Source: Thalassovita gelatinovora (lineage in GTDB: Bacteria > Pseudomonadota > Alphaproteobacteria > Rhodobacterales > Rhodobacteraceae). From it: a stretch of DNA of 64,000 bases. Numbering within the stretch: position 1 is the stretch's first letter; the number at the start of each line of letters is the position of its first letter. Location of the stretch: NCBI RefSeq assembly GCF_001458355.1, contig NZ_CYSA01000026.1, forward strand, positions 248,001 through 312,000, given 5' to 3'. The notes under the pieces are model-generated. The model did not search any database. It saw nothing but the letters and a program-made list of their open reading frames with translations, and had not been told where the DNA came from. This document shows, in pieces, positions 56,115 to 64,000 of the stretch. The position numbers and the translations under genes were made by a program.

Positions 56115-56878
56115 TGACCGTTCTCGATATCCGCAATGTCGAAACCTTCTACGGCGCGATCATGGCGCTGCGCGGGGTGTCGCTGAGCGTTGAAAAAGGT
56201 GAAATCGTCACCATTCTGGGGGCCAATGGCGCCGGCAAGACGACGCTGATGAAAACCATTTCCGGTCTGATGGACCCGGAAAAGGGCAGCATCGAATTCA
56301 ACGGCACCCGCATCGACGGGATGGACCCCGATAAAATCGTCGCCATGGGGCTGGCTCATGTGCCCGAAGGCCGCGAAGTCTTCCCCTATCTGACGATCGA
56401 AGAAAACCTGCGCATGGGGGCCTATACCCGCCGCGGGGCCGATATCCGCAACGATATCGATCTGGTCTACAGTTATTTCCCGATCCTCAAGGAACGCCGC
56501 GCCCAATCGGCAGGGTTCCTGTCGGGCGGGCAACAACAGATGCTGGCGATCGGGCGCGGACTTATGGCGCGGCCCAAGCTGATGCTGCTGGACGAACCCT
56601 CGCTTGGCTTGTCGCCACTGCTGACGCAGGAAATCTTTGCGATCATCAAGCGGCTCAACGCCGAACAGGGTGTGACCATGCTGTTGGTCGAACAGAATGC
56701 CAACGTGGCGCTGCACACCGCGCATAAAGGGTATGTGCTGGAAATGGGCCGGATCGTGATGGCGGGCAGTTGCGAAGAATTGCGCGCCAGCGACGACATT
56801 CAGGATTTCTATCTCGGTCGGCAAGAAGAAACCCAACGCGGTCAAAAACGTTGGAAACGGCGTAAGACCTGGAGGTGA
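56114..56878 (+). CDS. LIV-type ABC ATPase (LivF-like)
   Basis: The 254-residue ATPase has Walker A GANGAGKTT, the signature SGGQQQMLAIGRG, Walker B LMLLDEPSLGL and the H-loop LLVEQNANVAL. The C-terminus is extended by a basic stretch (QRGQKRWKRRKTWR) not usual in LivF. The ATG overlaps the LivG stop by one base. The last four bases overlap a GTG upstream of the ligase start. Confidence 0.93.
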   Translation: MTVLDIRNVETFYGAIMALRGVSLSVEKGEIVTILGANGAGKTTLMKTISGLMDPEKGSIEFNGTRIDGMDPDKIVAMGLAHVPEGREVFPYLTIEENLRMGAYTRRGADIRNDIDLVYSYFPILKERRAQSAGFLSGGQQQMLAIGRGLMARPKLMLLDEPSLGLSPLLTQEIFAIIKRLNAEQGVTMLLVEQNANVALHTAHKGYVLEMGRIVMAGSCEELRASDDIQDFYLGRQEETQRGQKRWKRRKTWR

Positions 56879-56880
56879 AC

Positions 56881-58734
56881 ATGACACAAATGCCAATGGA
56901 TATGGTCATTCCCGACGACGCGCCGATCACCATGGATGGCTGCGACACGGTTGTGAAACTCTGGTCCAAGCGCTGCCATGAACTGGCAGCCAAGACCGCG
57001 CATCGGGAAAAGGAACTGGGGGTCTGGCAGGCCTATTCCTGGACCGATTATTATCAGGGCGGCAAATGGGCCGCTTTGGGGCTGCTGGCGATGGGGCTGC
57101 AAAAGGGCCAGCCGGTACAGATCCTGTCCGAAGACCGCCGCGAATGGCTGTATGTCGATCTGGGCGTGGCGGCGGTGGGGGGTATCCCGTCCGGCGTCTA
57201 CACCACTGACAGCGCGGAACAGCTGGCCTATCTGGTCAACGATTCCGGCGCGCCGTTCCTGTTCGTGGAAAACGACGAACAGTTGGATAAATTCCTCGAA
57301 GTGCGCGACCAGATGCCGGGGCTGCAAAAGGTCATCGTCTTTGACCGTGACGGGCTGGCCGGATTCAATGACCCGCTGGTGATGTTCTGGGACGACTTGA
57401 TAAAACTGGGCCGCGCCGAAGCCGATGCCAATCCGAAAAAATTCGAAACGGCGCTGGACGCGGTGAAACCCGAAGACCCGCGCATGTTGATCTATACCTC
57501 TGGCACCACCGGCCCGCCCAAGGGCGCGATGATCACCCACCGAAACATGATTTATCAGGGCTTTGCTGGCGAACAGACGCTGGAATTCTTCGATACCGAC
57601 GAATTGCTGTGTTTCTTGCCGCTATGTCACGTGCTGGAACGGCTGATTTCCGTGGATTTCCCGATCCTCGCCGGTTGCAAGGTGAATTTCGCCGAAAGCA
57701 CCGAAACCGTGTTCGACAACCTGCGCGAAGTCAGCCCGCATTCCTTTACCGGCGTGCCAAGGATCTGGGAAAAGATCTACAGCCGCATCACCATCATGCG
57801 GTCCGAATCCGGTTGGCTTGGCCAAAAAGCGTTTGACTGGGCCGTGGCGGCCGGGATGAAGAAAGCCCAAGCCAAGGAAGATGGCAAACGTCTTGGGCCG
57901 CTGGGGCAACTCAATCTGGCGCTGGCCGATTTGCTGGTGCTGCGCAATCTGCGCAACCTGATCGGGCTGCAACGTACCCGCCGCTGCACCACCGGGGCGG
58001 CACCGATTTCGCCCGACCTGCTGCGCTGGTTCGAAGCGATCGGCGTGCACCTGCTCGAAGGCTACGGCATGACCGAAACCGCGGGCGTCGCCACCGTCAA
58101 CACGATTGCCAACAACTTCGTCGGTACCGTCGGCGAAGCCTTGCCGGGCACCCAGGTCCGCATCGCGCCGGATGGGGAAATCCAACTCAAGGGCCCCGGC
58201 ATTTTCCATGGCTATTGGAACAAGCCGGAAAAGACCGCCGAAACCTTCACCGAAGACGGTTGGTTGAAAACCGGTGATGTCGGCATGTTGGACAATCACG
58301 GCGCCATGACCATCACCGGGCGGTTGAAGGACATCATCATCACCGCCGGGGGCAAAAACATCACCCCCGCCGAAATCGAAAGCAAACTGAAGTTTTCGCC
58401 CTATATTTCGGATGCGGTGGTGATCGGGGATCGGCGCAAATACCTGACCTGCCTGATCATGATCGATCAGGAAAATGTCGAACGGTTCGCGCAGGACAGG
58501 CAAATCCCCTATGCCGATTTCGCTTCGCTGACCCGCGCCAAGGACGTGGTCGATTTGATCGGGGACGTGGTCAAAGAGGTCAATCAATCCTTCGCCCAGG
58601 TCGAACAGATCAAGAATTTTCGCTTGATCGACGTTCTGCTTACGGCCGAAGATGAAGAACTGACGCCGACGATGAAACTCAAGCGGAACTACGTGAACAC
58701 GCGTCACGCCGCTTTGATCGAAAGCATGTATTGA
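56881..58734 (+). CDS. Acyl-CoA ligase (AMP-forming, long-chain type) within the LIV operon
   Basis: The 617-residue ANL enzyme has YTSGTTGPPKGAMITH (about residues 202-217), EGYGMTETAG and the hinge GRLKDIIITAGGKNI. The layout is that of COG1022 long-chain acyl-CoA synthetases. I use ATG 56881 with GGAGG eight bases upstream. Position between the importer ATPases and its binding protein suggests that the imported acid is activated to its CoA thioester on entry. Chain length cannot be read. Confidence 0.9.
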   Translation: MTQMPMDMVIPDDAPITMDGCDTVVKLWSKRCHELAAKTAHREKELGVWQAYSWTDYYQGGKWAALGLLAMGLQKGQPVQILSEDRREWLYVDLGVAAVGGIPSGVYTTDSAEQLAYLVNDSGAPFLFVENDEQLDKFLEVRDQMPGLQKVIVFDRDGLAGFNDPLVMFWDDLIKLGRAEADANPKKFETALDAVKPEDPRMLIYTSGTTGPPKGAMITHRNMIYQGFAGEQTLEFFDTDELLCFLPLCHVLERLISVDFPILAGCKVNFAESTETVFDNLREVSPHSFTGVPRIWEKIYSRITIMRSESGWLGQKAFDWAVAAGMKKAQAKEDGKRLGPLGQLNLALADLLVLRNLRNLIGLQRTRRCTTGAAPISPDLLRWFEAIGVHLLEGYGMTETAGVATVNTIANNFVGTVGEALPGTQVRIAPDGEIQLKGPGIFHGYWNKPEKTAETFTEDGWLKTGDVGMLDNHGAMTITGRLKDIIITAGGKNITPAEIESKLKFSPYISDAVVIGDRRKYLTCLIMIDQENVERFAQDRQIPYADFASLTRAKDVVDLIGDVVKEVNQSFAQVEQIKNFRLIDVLLTAEDEELTPTMKLKRNYVNTRHAALIESMY

Positions 58735-58793
58735 TCCGACCACGGGAGGGGCCGGGCCAGTCGCTACAAAATTCAAAAATGGGAGGAAGTTCA

Positions 58794-59966
58794 ATGAAAC
58801 CTTGGAAGGCAATTACAGCCGCTGCGGCCCTGACTTTGGGGCTGGCAGCACCGGCGGTTCAGGCCGAAATGGGCGTGACCGACGATGAAATCAAAATCGG
58901 CGGGGCACATGACCTGTCGGGTATCTTCGCACCGTTCTCGGTGCCTGCCGTCAAGGCCGCGCAGCTTTACTTCGACGAAATCAATGCCGCCGGGGGCGTC
59001 AATGGTCGCAAGATCAACTATATCGTCGAAGATCACGGCTATCAGGTGCCAAAAGCGGTGCAGGCCGCGAACAAGCTGATCAACCGCGATGACGTCTTCG
59101 CCATGCTGCTCAGTCTTGGCACCCCGCATAATATCGCGATGTTCAAACTGATGGGCCCCAAAGGCATTCCCAATGTCAGCCCGCTGACCGCCGCGCGGCA
59201 GATGGTCGATCCGCCTGAATCGTGGAAATTTGCCGGCACCGCGTCCTATTATGCCGCGGTCAAGGAAACCACCGAATACTTGGCCAACGAACAGGGATCG
59301 AAAACCTTCTGCCTGATGTATCTGCCGACCGATTTCGGGGTGGAAATTCAGCAAGGTCTGATCGATGGGGCCGCCGCATCGGGGACGTCTTACGGGATCG
59401 AAACCAAGCACAAACCGGACGAAACCGATTTTTCCGGTGCTTTGGGCAAGATCAAGCAAGGCGGCTGCGACACGGTCGGTTTGGCCCTTGGGGTCAGCCA
59501 GCTTATCAACGTGATCGCCACCGCGCATAAACTGGGCATGGAAGATCTGAAATTCGTGATGTCTTCGGCCGGGTTCCACACCGTCGTGGCCAAGGGTCTG
59601 GCGGCTCAGGGCGTCATGGGCGGCGTCTATGCCGGTGCCGGATGGCAGGATCTGGAAGCCCGCATCGGCAATCCTGAAGTTGCGGCATGGGTGAAATCCT
59701 ATACCGAAGCCACCGGGGAAAAATTCCCTGGCACTGGCGCGCTTCTGGGCCGGTCGGCGGCGGAACTGATGGTCAAAGGTCTCGAAGCGGCAGGCCCCGA
59801 TCTGACCCGCGAAGGCTTCATCAAGGCGATGGAAGGCCTGAAATACGATGACGCGGTCGCCGGAAATTCGGTTGATATGAGCGCCGACAACCACGTCGCG
59901 GCCACGTCGATTTATGTTTCGGCGGTTGAAAACGGATCGTGGAAACTGATCAAGACCATCGAATGA
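58794..59966 (+). CDS. LIV-type periplasmic substrate-binding protein
   Basis: From ATG 58794 (GGGAGGAAG upstream) the protein is 390 residues with a Sec signal (cut near VQA-EM, about residue 22). The mature part opens GVTDDEIKIGG, standard for LivJ/AmiC-type binding proteins. It presents the ligand to LivHM-like permeases. Its relatives bind branched amino acids, aromatic acids or fatty-type acids; the ligand here is unknown. Confidence 0.92.
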   Translation: MKPWKAITAAAALTLGLAAPAVQAEMGVTDDEIKIGGAHDLSGIFAPFSVPAVKAAQLYFDEINAAGGVNGRKINYIVEDHGYQVPKAVQAANKLINRDDVFAMLLSLGTPHNIAMFKLMGPKGIPNVSPLTAARQMVDPPESWKFAGTASYYAAVKETTEYLANEQGSKTFCLMYLPTDFGVEIQQGLIDGAAASGTSYGIETKHKPDETDFSGALGKIKQGGCDTVGLALGVSQLINVIATAHKLGMEDLKFVMSSAGFHTVVAKGLAAQGVMGGVYAGAGWQDLEARIGNPEVAAWVKSYTEATGEKFPGTGALLGRSAAELMVKGLEAAGPDLTREGFIKAMEGLKYDDAVAGNSVDMSADNHVAATSIYVSAVENGSWKLIKTIE

Positions 59967-60042
59967 TGATCTGGCCGGCGGGGCGGCTTTGGCGGCCCCG
60001 CCTTTTCTGTCAAAGCCCCTGATCAGGCAGGAGGAACCGCCG

Positions 60043-61194
60043 GTGCTGAAACGGACCCTTTACGACGAAGAACACGAAATTTTCCGCAATTCGGTGCGCA
60101 AATGGGCCGAAGCCGAAATATTCCCGCATATCGAAGACTGGCGCGATGCCGGATGCGTCAGCCGTGAAATCTGGCGCAAGGCGGGCGCACAGGGGTTCCT
60201 GTGCATGTATGCGGATGAAAAATACGGCGGGCTGGCGCTGGATGATTTCCGCTATGACATGATCTTGTGCGAAGAAATCAATCCGCGCGAACCGGGGTTT
60301 TTCATCGGGTTGCACAACCGGATTGTCGGCCCTTACCTGCACAAGCTGGGCACCGAAGAACAGCGCGACCGCTTCATGCCGGGCATCGTGTCGGGCGAAA
60401 CCATTCTGGCCATTGCGATGACCGAACCGGGCACCGGGTCGGATCTGGGCGGGGTGAAAACCCGCGCGGTGGACATGGGCGATCACTGGCTGTTGAATGG
60501 GTCGAAAACCTATATTTCGAACGGTTTGCTGGCCGGGCTGATCGTGGTCGCCGCGCGCACCGGCGACGGCCATGAAATCGGCTTGTTTCTGGTCGAAGAC
60601 GGCATGGACGGGTTCGAACGCGGTCGCAACCTCAAGAAAATGGGCCTGAAATCCCAAGACACCGCCGAATTGTTTTTTGACAACGTCAAGGTGCCAAAAG
60701 AAAACGTGCTGGGTGATCCTCGGCGCGGGTTCAAGACGATGATGATGAATCTGGCCGAAGAACGCATCATGGGGGCCTTGGGGTTCATGGCGCGGGCCGA
60801 ATATGCTTTCGGGATCACGCTGGATTACGTGATGGACCGCCGCGCCTTTGGCCAACCCATCGGCACCTTTCAGAATTCGCGGTTCAAAATGGCCTCGATG
60901 CGCACCGAAATGGATGCGGCCTGGGCACTGACCGATCATTGCGCCCGCGAACATCTCAGTGGTCAGCTCAGCGTGGAAATGGCCGCCGAAGCCAAGCTGT
61001 TCACCTCCGAAGTCGAAGCCCGGGTGGTGGATGAATGTCTGCAACTGCATGGCGGCGCGGGCTTTATGGATGAATACGAAATCTCGCGGCTCTACAGCGA
61101 TGCGCGGATCAGCCGGATTTACGCAGGCACGTCGGAAATCATGCGTGAAATCATTGGCCGGGGTCTCGGTCTGGACAGCCGCAGCCGCAATTGA
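60043..61194 (+). CDS. Acyl-CoA dehydrogenase
   Basis: The start is GTG 60043 with CAGGAGGAA upstream, giving 383 residues opening LKRTLYDEEHEIFRNSV. It has AMTEPGTGSDLGG (FAD/substrate loop), QLHGGAGFMDEYE and the C-terminal YAGTSEIMREII, where the Glu region acts in family members. It introduces the 2,3-double bond into the acyl-CoA formed by the ligase, feeding the divergent hydratase/dehydrogenase/thiolase set. The frame upstream to 59989 has no ribosome site. Confidence 0.92.
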   Translation: MLKRTLYDEEHEIFRNSVRKWAEAEIFPHIEDWRDAGCVSREIWRKAGAQGFLCMYADEKYGGLALDDFRYDMILCEEINPREPGFFIGLHNRIVGPYLHKLGTEEQRDRFMPGIVSGETILAIAMTEPGTGSDLGGVKTRAVDMGDHWLLNGSKTYISNGLLAGLIVVAARTGDGHEIGLFLVEDGMDGFERGRNLKKMGLKSQDTAELFFDNVKVPKENVLGDPRRGFKTMMMNLAEERIMGALGFMARAEYAFGITLDYVMDRRAFGQPIGTFQNSRFKMASMRTEMDAAWALTDHCAREHLSGQLSVEMAAEAKLFTSEVEARVVDECLQLHGGAGFMDEYEISRLYSDARISRIYAGTSEIMREIIGRGLGLDSRSRN

Positions 61195-61249
61195 AGCGGG
61201 GCGAATCGCTCTGCCAACAGGGTGAAAATGCTGCAACTGCAAGATGCAT

Positions 61250-61269
61250 AATCCTGGTTTTTCCGGATT
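61250..61269 (+). terminator. Possible terminator after the acyl-CoA dehydrogenase gene
   Basis: AATCC-T-GG pairs with CC-GGATT around TTTTT (7 bp with one bulge); a T-rich GTTTTTT follows at some distance. Weak but suitably placed 55 bp after the stop. Confidence 0.35.
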
Positions 61270-61395
61270 TTCAGGTGTTTTTTCTCGAGTTTTAGCGAAA
61301 AACCTAACGAAAATGTAAAAAAATGTTGAGTACTTCGCGGTTGCAGCATTAGCCTGATCTCCCATGAGATCGCGGGATCAGACCGGGGGACAGGC

Positions 61396-61950
61396 ATGAT
61401 GCGAAGGGTCTACATCACGGGCGCATCCGGGGCAGGGGTCAGCACCCTGGGCAAAGCCTTGGCGGCGACGCTGAACGTACCGCAGGCCGATATCGACGAT
61501 TATTATTGGCTGCCAACCGAAATTCCCTTCAGCACAAGGCGCCGCGTCACTGACCGGATCAGCCTGCTGGAAACCGCGCTCGGGCCCAAAGGTTGGGTGC
61601 TCAGCGGGTCGTTCGAAAGCTGGGCCGATCCGTTGCTGGGCGGGCTTGATCTGGTCGTGTTCGTCACCGCGCCGACCGCTGTGCGGCTGGCCCGTCTGCG
61701 CGCCCGCGAAAAGGCCCGTTTCGGGGACCGGATCGAACCGGGCGGCGACATGGCCGGCATTCACGCTGGTTTCATGGCTTGGGCGTCGCGCTATGACGAA
61801 CCGGGGTTTTCGGGCCGCAACCGCACCCAGCACGAAGACTGGCTTGACGCCAACCCTTATCCCGTCCTGCGTCTAAACGGCACGCAGCCGACGGCGGAAC
61901 AGGTCAAGGCCGTGATCGATCATCCGGCCTTGGCGAAAACCTACGCCTGA
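61396..61950 (+). CDS. Adenylate-kinase-like P-loop protein with degenerate Walker A
   Basis: The 184-residue protein starts MMRRVYITGASGAGVSTLG. The Walker A reads GASGAGVST, with Val15 where the catalytic Lys normally is. DIDDYYWLP and the basic RLARLRAREKARFG segment resemble shikimate/adenylate-kinase-like NMP kinases of unknown function. GGGGGA precedes the ATG, and a GATCTC/GAGATC dyad lies 25-40 bp upstream. The missing Lys suggests weak or altered nucleotide use. Confidence 0.75.
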   Translation: MMRRVYITGASGAGVSTLGKALAATLNVPQADIDDYYWLPTEIPFSTRRRVTDRISLLETALGPKGWVLSGSFESWADPLLGGLDLVVFVTAPTAVRLARLRAREKARFGDRIEPGGDMAGIHAGFMAWASRYDEPGFSGRNRTQHEDWLDANPYPVLRLNGTQPTAEQVKAVIDHPALAKTYA

Positions 61951-61954
61951 TCGA

Positions 61955-62839
61955 TCACCCCATTCGTTCAGAGGCGTAAGACCCGGGCGACGCCGGGAAC
62001 ACCACCGTCTTGTTGCCGTTCAGGAACACCCGGTGATGGATATGGGCATGGATCGCACGGGCCAGAACTTGGCTTTCCACGTCGCGGCCCAGAGACACGT
62101 AATCGGACGGGCTTTGGGCATGGGTGACCCGCGCGGTATCCTGTTCGATGATCGGTCCCTCATCCAGATCCGCAGTCACGTAATGTGACGTCGCCCCGAT
62201 CAGCTTCACCCCGCGTTCGAACGCCTGTTTATAGGGGTTTGCCCCCTTGAAGGACGGTAGGAACGAATGGTGGATATTGATGATCCGGCCCGACATTTTC
62301 TTGCACATCTGATCCGACAGAACCTGCATATAGCGCGCCAGCACGATCAGTTCTGCACCGCTGTCTTCGACAATCGCCATCTGCTGCGCTTCGGCCTGCG
62401 CCTTGTTTTCCTTGGTCACCTTGATGCAATGGAACGGAATGTCATGGTTCACCACCACTTTCTGATACTCCATGTGATTGGAAATCACCGCCACGATGTC
62501 GATCGGCAGCGCTCCGATGCGCCAGCGATACAGCAGATCGTTCAGACAATGCCCGAACCGCGACACCATGATGACCACCTTCATCTTGTGGCTTTCGTCA
62601 TGAAAGGCGTATTGCATCTCCAATGTGGTCGCGACATCGGCAAAGGCGTCTTCCAATTCGGGCAACAATTTACCCTGTTCGCTGCGAAAACTGACCCGCA
62701 TGAAAAAATTCCCAGTCTCGGAATCATCGAATTGCGAACTGTCGGTCATGTTGCAACCGTTGTCGGACAGGAAATTGGCAATCGCGGCGACGATGCCGCG
62801 GGTGGATTTGCATTTCACGGTCAGGGCGAAAGTGGTCAT
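61955..62839 (-). CDS. purU: Formyltetrahydrofolate deformylase PurU
   Basis: The 294-residue enzyme has an N-terminal ACT domain (about residues 1-80; RGIVAAIANFLSDNGCN) and a formyltransferase-fold domain. Catalytic elements NIHHSFLPSFKGANPY and GATSHYVTADLDEGPIIEQD are intact. It hydrolyses 10-formyl-THF to formate and THF, balancing C1 pools for glycine and purine synthesis. It ends 4 bp from the convergent P-loop gene. A 511-bp noncoding stretch lies upstream. Confidence 0.94.
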   Translation of the reverse strand: MTTFALTVKCKSTRGIVAAIANFLSDNGCNMTDSSQFDDSETGNFFMRVSFRSEQGKLLPELEDAFADVATTLEMQYAFHDESHKMKVVIMVSRFGHCLNDLLYRWRIGALPIDIVAVISNHMEYQKVVVNHDIPFHCIKVTKENKAQAEAQQMAIVEDSGAELIVLARYMQVLSDQMCKKMSGRIINIHHSFLPSFKGANPYKQAFERGVKLIGATSHYVTADLDEGPIIEQDTARVTHAQSPSDYVSLGRDVESQVLARAIHAHIHHRVFLNGNKTVVFPASPGSYASERMG

Positions 62840-63350
62840 TGGCGTCCTATCAGGTTCCGGCGCTGGGGCCGCTGTTTGGGGTCAACCTTCGTGGTAAAAG
62901 GCACGGTCTGGCGCGGCAATCGCAGAAATGACCTTGTTCAGGCTGAAATGCCGTTATTGCCCGAATAACGGGGTTCTGGACTTTCCGATCGGATACATCC
63001 GGCATTTTAAGGGGAATTTCCGTCACAAACGCGGCTTGCTCGGCAGGTGGCGGTCCCAAATCAGGGAACCGCTTGGATTTCACCGCAAAATCAGACTGAA
63101 AAGCAGTGGATGACGCGTATGACACCGGGGCGGTTTCCCGACGACCGGTCCCCCGCTAAGGAGAGATCAAGAAGCGAGACCGGCCGCAAGTCCCAGAACC
63201 GTCCGGGGTCACACGCGTAACATCCGTTGCTGCAGGTGAATTTTTGCAAATCACGTGCCAACCCCAAGCCACGGTGCGGGAATAATTTTCCACCATTTCG
63301 CAGCGGCGCTTTCCCGATTACTGTCGGCCCGGAATCGGAAAGGCTTTGAA
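62840..63350. other. Long divergent intergenic region between purU and dadA-like gene
   Basis: These 511 bases contain no gene I can support; a 61-codon frame at 62928-63113 has no features. An 8-bp perfect dyad lies at 62951-62971. The length would allow a leader RNA in either direction. I looked for folate, ZTP, glycine, SAM and TPP riboswitch cores and recognised none. Confidence 0.5.
62951..62971. repeat. Perfect 8-bp inverted repeat upstream of purU
   Basis: CCGTTATT and AATAACGG flank a five-base spacer GCCCG, 112 bp upstream of the purU start. Without a T-run on either strand it is a candidate operator or leader hairpin. Confidence 0.55.
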
Positions 63351-64000
63351 ATGGCGCAACACTCCAAACGGGTGATCATTGTCGGGGCGGGCATCATCGG
63401 TGTCGCCGCGGCGGTCTGGCTGCAACGTGAAGGCCATCAGGTCGTGCTGGTCGATCGCGCCGGCCCGGCCGAAGGCGCTTCTTTCGGCAATGGCGGCGTG
63501 TTGGCCTCTTGTGCCATTGTCCCCGTCACCACGCCGGGCCTGTGGACAGAAGCACCGGGCATGGTGCTGAACCCGCAAAGCCCGCTGTTCCTGCGTTGGT
63601 CCTACCTGCCGCGAATGATGCCTTGGCTGCTGCGCTATCTTGGCCATGCCACCGATCGCGGCGTGCAACGCACCGCCAAGGCGCTGTATCCGATCATCGG
63701 TGACAGCCTGTCCGATCATCAAACCCTTGCCGCCGGGACCGGGGCGGAAAAATGGATCATCGGGTCGGATTATGTCTATCTCTACCCGTCCCGGCGCGCG
63801 TATCTGGCCGATCACTATGGCTGGAAAATCAAGCGCCAATTCGGGTTCGACCCGGTGGAATACGAAGGCGAAGCGCTGCGCGCCTATGATCCGTCTTTCG
63901 GGCAGGGCATCGGGTTCGGCGCGGCGCTGCCGGGGCATGGCCGGATCACCGATCCGGGCCAATATGTCAAAGACCTTGCCGCCCATGTGGTCGCACAGGG
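63351..64000 (+). CDS. FAD-dependent amino-acid oxidoreductase (DadA-like), 3' truncated by window edge
   Basis: The open frame from ATG 63351 runs off the window after 216 codons. It starts HSKRVIIVGAGIIGVAAA (Rossmann GxGxxG), followed by VDRAGPAEGASFGNGG, the family's FAD-binding second strand and SFGNGG loop. The visible part matches D-amino-acid dehydrogenase DadA and related DAO-fold enzymes, which oxidise D-amino acids or sarcosine-like amines at the membrane. The ribosome site is GGAAAGG. Substrate cannot be judged from this half. Confidence 0.88.
   Translation, partial: MAQHSKRVIIVGAGIIGVAAAVWLQREGHQVVLVDRAGPAEGASFGNGGVLASCAIVPVTTPGLWTEAPGMVLNPQSPLFLRWSYLPRMMPWLLRYLGHATDRGVQRTAKALYPIIGDSLSDHQTLAAGTGAEKWIIGSDYVYLYPSRRAYLADHYGWKIKRQFGFDPVEYEGEALRAYDPSFGQGIGFGAALPGHGRITDPGQYVKDLAAHVVAQ

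Noticed and set aside
62928-63113. 61-codon plus-strand frame in the purU-dadA gap
   Set aside because: Weak start and no conserved features; it overlaps the perfect dyad at 62951-62971.
62840-63350. Riboswitch (ZTP, glycine, TPP, SAM-II, cobalamin) upstream of purU or dadA
   Set aside because: I compared the strand sequences with remembered core motifs and found none convincing; a covariance search would be needed.

Overview
The window is a contiguous piece of chromosome from a high-GC Gram-negative bacterium, most likely an alphaproteobacterium and probably Rhodobacterales. That placement is inferred from gene content: binding-protein importers with Tat and Sec signals, FnrL-like boxes, a fused HoxE-HoxF hydrogenase subunit and LIV-type importers linked to acyl-CoA enzymes. 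It has not been checked by a search. Coding density is high, genes overlap by 4 bp in several operons, and I see no insertion sequence, prophage, CRISPR array, rRNA or tRNA.

Region 1 (1-10754, plus strand) is a nitrogen-compound uptake and catabolism operon. It holds a polyamine-type ABC importer with two ATPases, two permeases and a Tat-exported binding protein. With it are two short-chain dehydrogenases, a polysaccharide-deacetylase/cyclic-imidase-like hydrolase, a small CxxC protein, a His-rich COG0523 metallochaperone-type GTPase, a second binding-protein-like protein without signal peptide, and a cytosolic asparaginase. An MFS carrier (11026-12195) follows. Convergent to it is a cobalt-type nitrile hydratase operon (alpha, beta, accessory; 13759-12209). 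Upstream of that on the same strand lie a DUF318/ArsP-type permease and a thioredoxin-like small protein. Together this looks like a nitrile/amide/imide scavenging island, which is an inference from context.

Region 2 (15435-24821) looks like a synthase-dependent exopolysaccharide locus. It encodes a Sel1-repeat protein with a peptidoglycan-binding-like end, a membrane LTA-synthase/sulfatase-type enzyme, UDP-glucuronate decarboxylase, UDP-sugar 4-epimerase, a processive family-2 glycosyltransferase without PilZ and a GH26-like glycosidase. It closes with a Rho-independent terminator and a small secreted Cys-pair protein. Two FNR-like boxes lie in the divergent region before it (15126-15434).

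Region 3 (25096-38061) runs from a Ca2+-type P-type ATPase, preceded by a weaker FNR-like box, through acetate-CoA ligase, a fused 2-oxoacid dehydrogenase E1, a lipoyl E2 and an acyl carrier protein. It continues into a NAD-linked group 3d-type [NiFe] hydrogenase (HoxF, U, Y, H) with its protease HoxW. It reads as a low-oxygen energy module; no E3 and no hyp genes are present.

Region 4 (38627-46146) holds a glycine-betaine-type ABC importer, a TusA-like protein, MobA and a complete copper-efflux set (CopZ-like chaperone, CopA, CueR) with two recognisable CueR-type 19-bp-spaced promoters.

Region 5 (46229-61194) is a fatty/branched acid degradation island. One strand carries nitronate monooxygenase, enoyl-CoA hydratase, CaiB-type CoA-transferase, FadJ-like, FadA-like and a TetR regulator. 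The divergent strand carries a LIV-type importer with an embedded acyl-CoA ligase and an acyl-CoA dehydrogenase. The window ends with a P-loop protein lacking the Walker A lysine, PurU on the minus strand, and the start of a DadA-like FAD oxidoreductase that runs off the edge.
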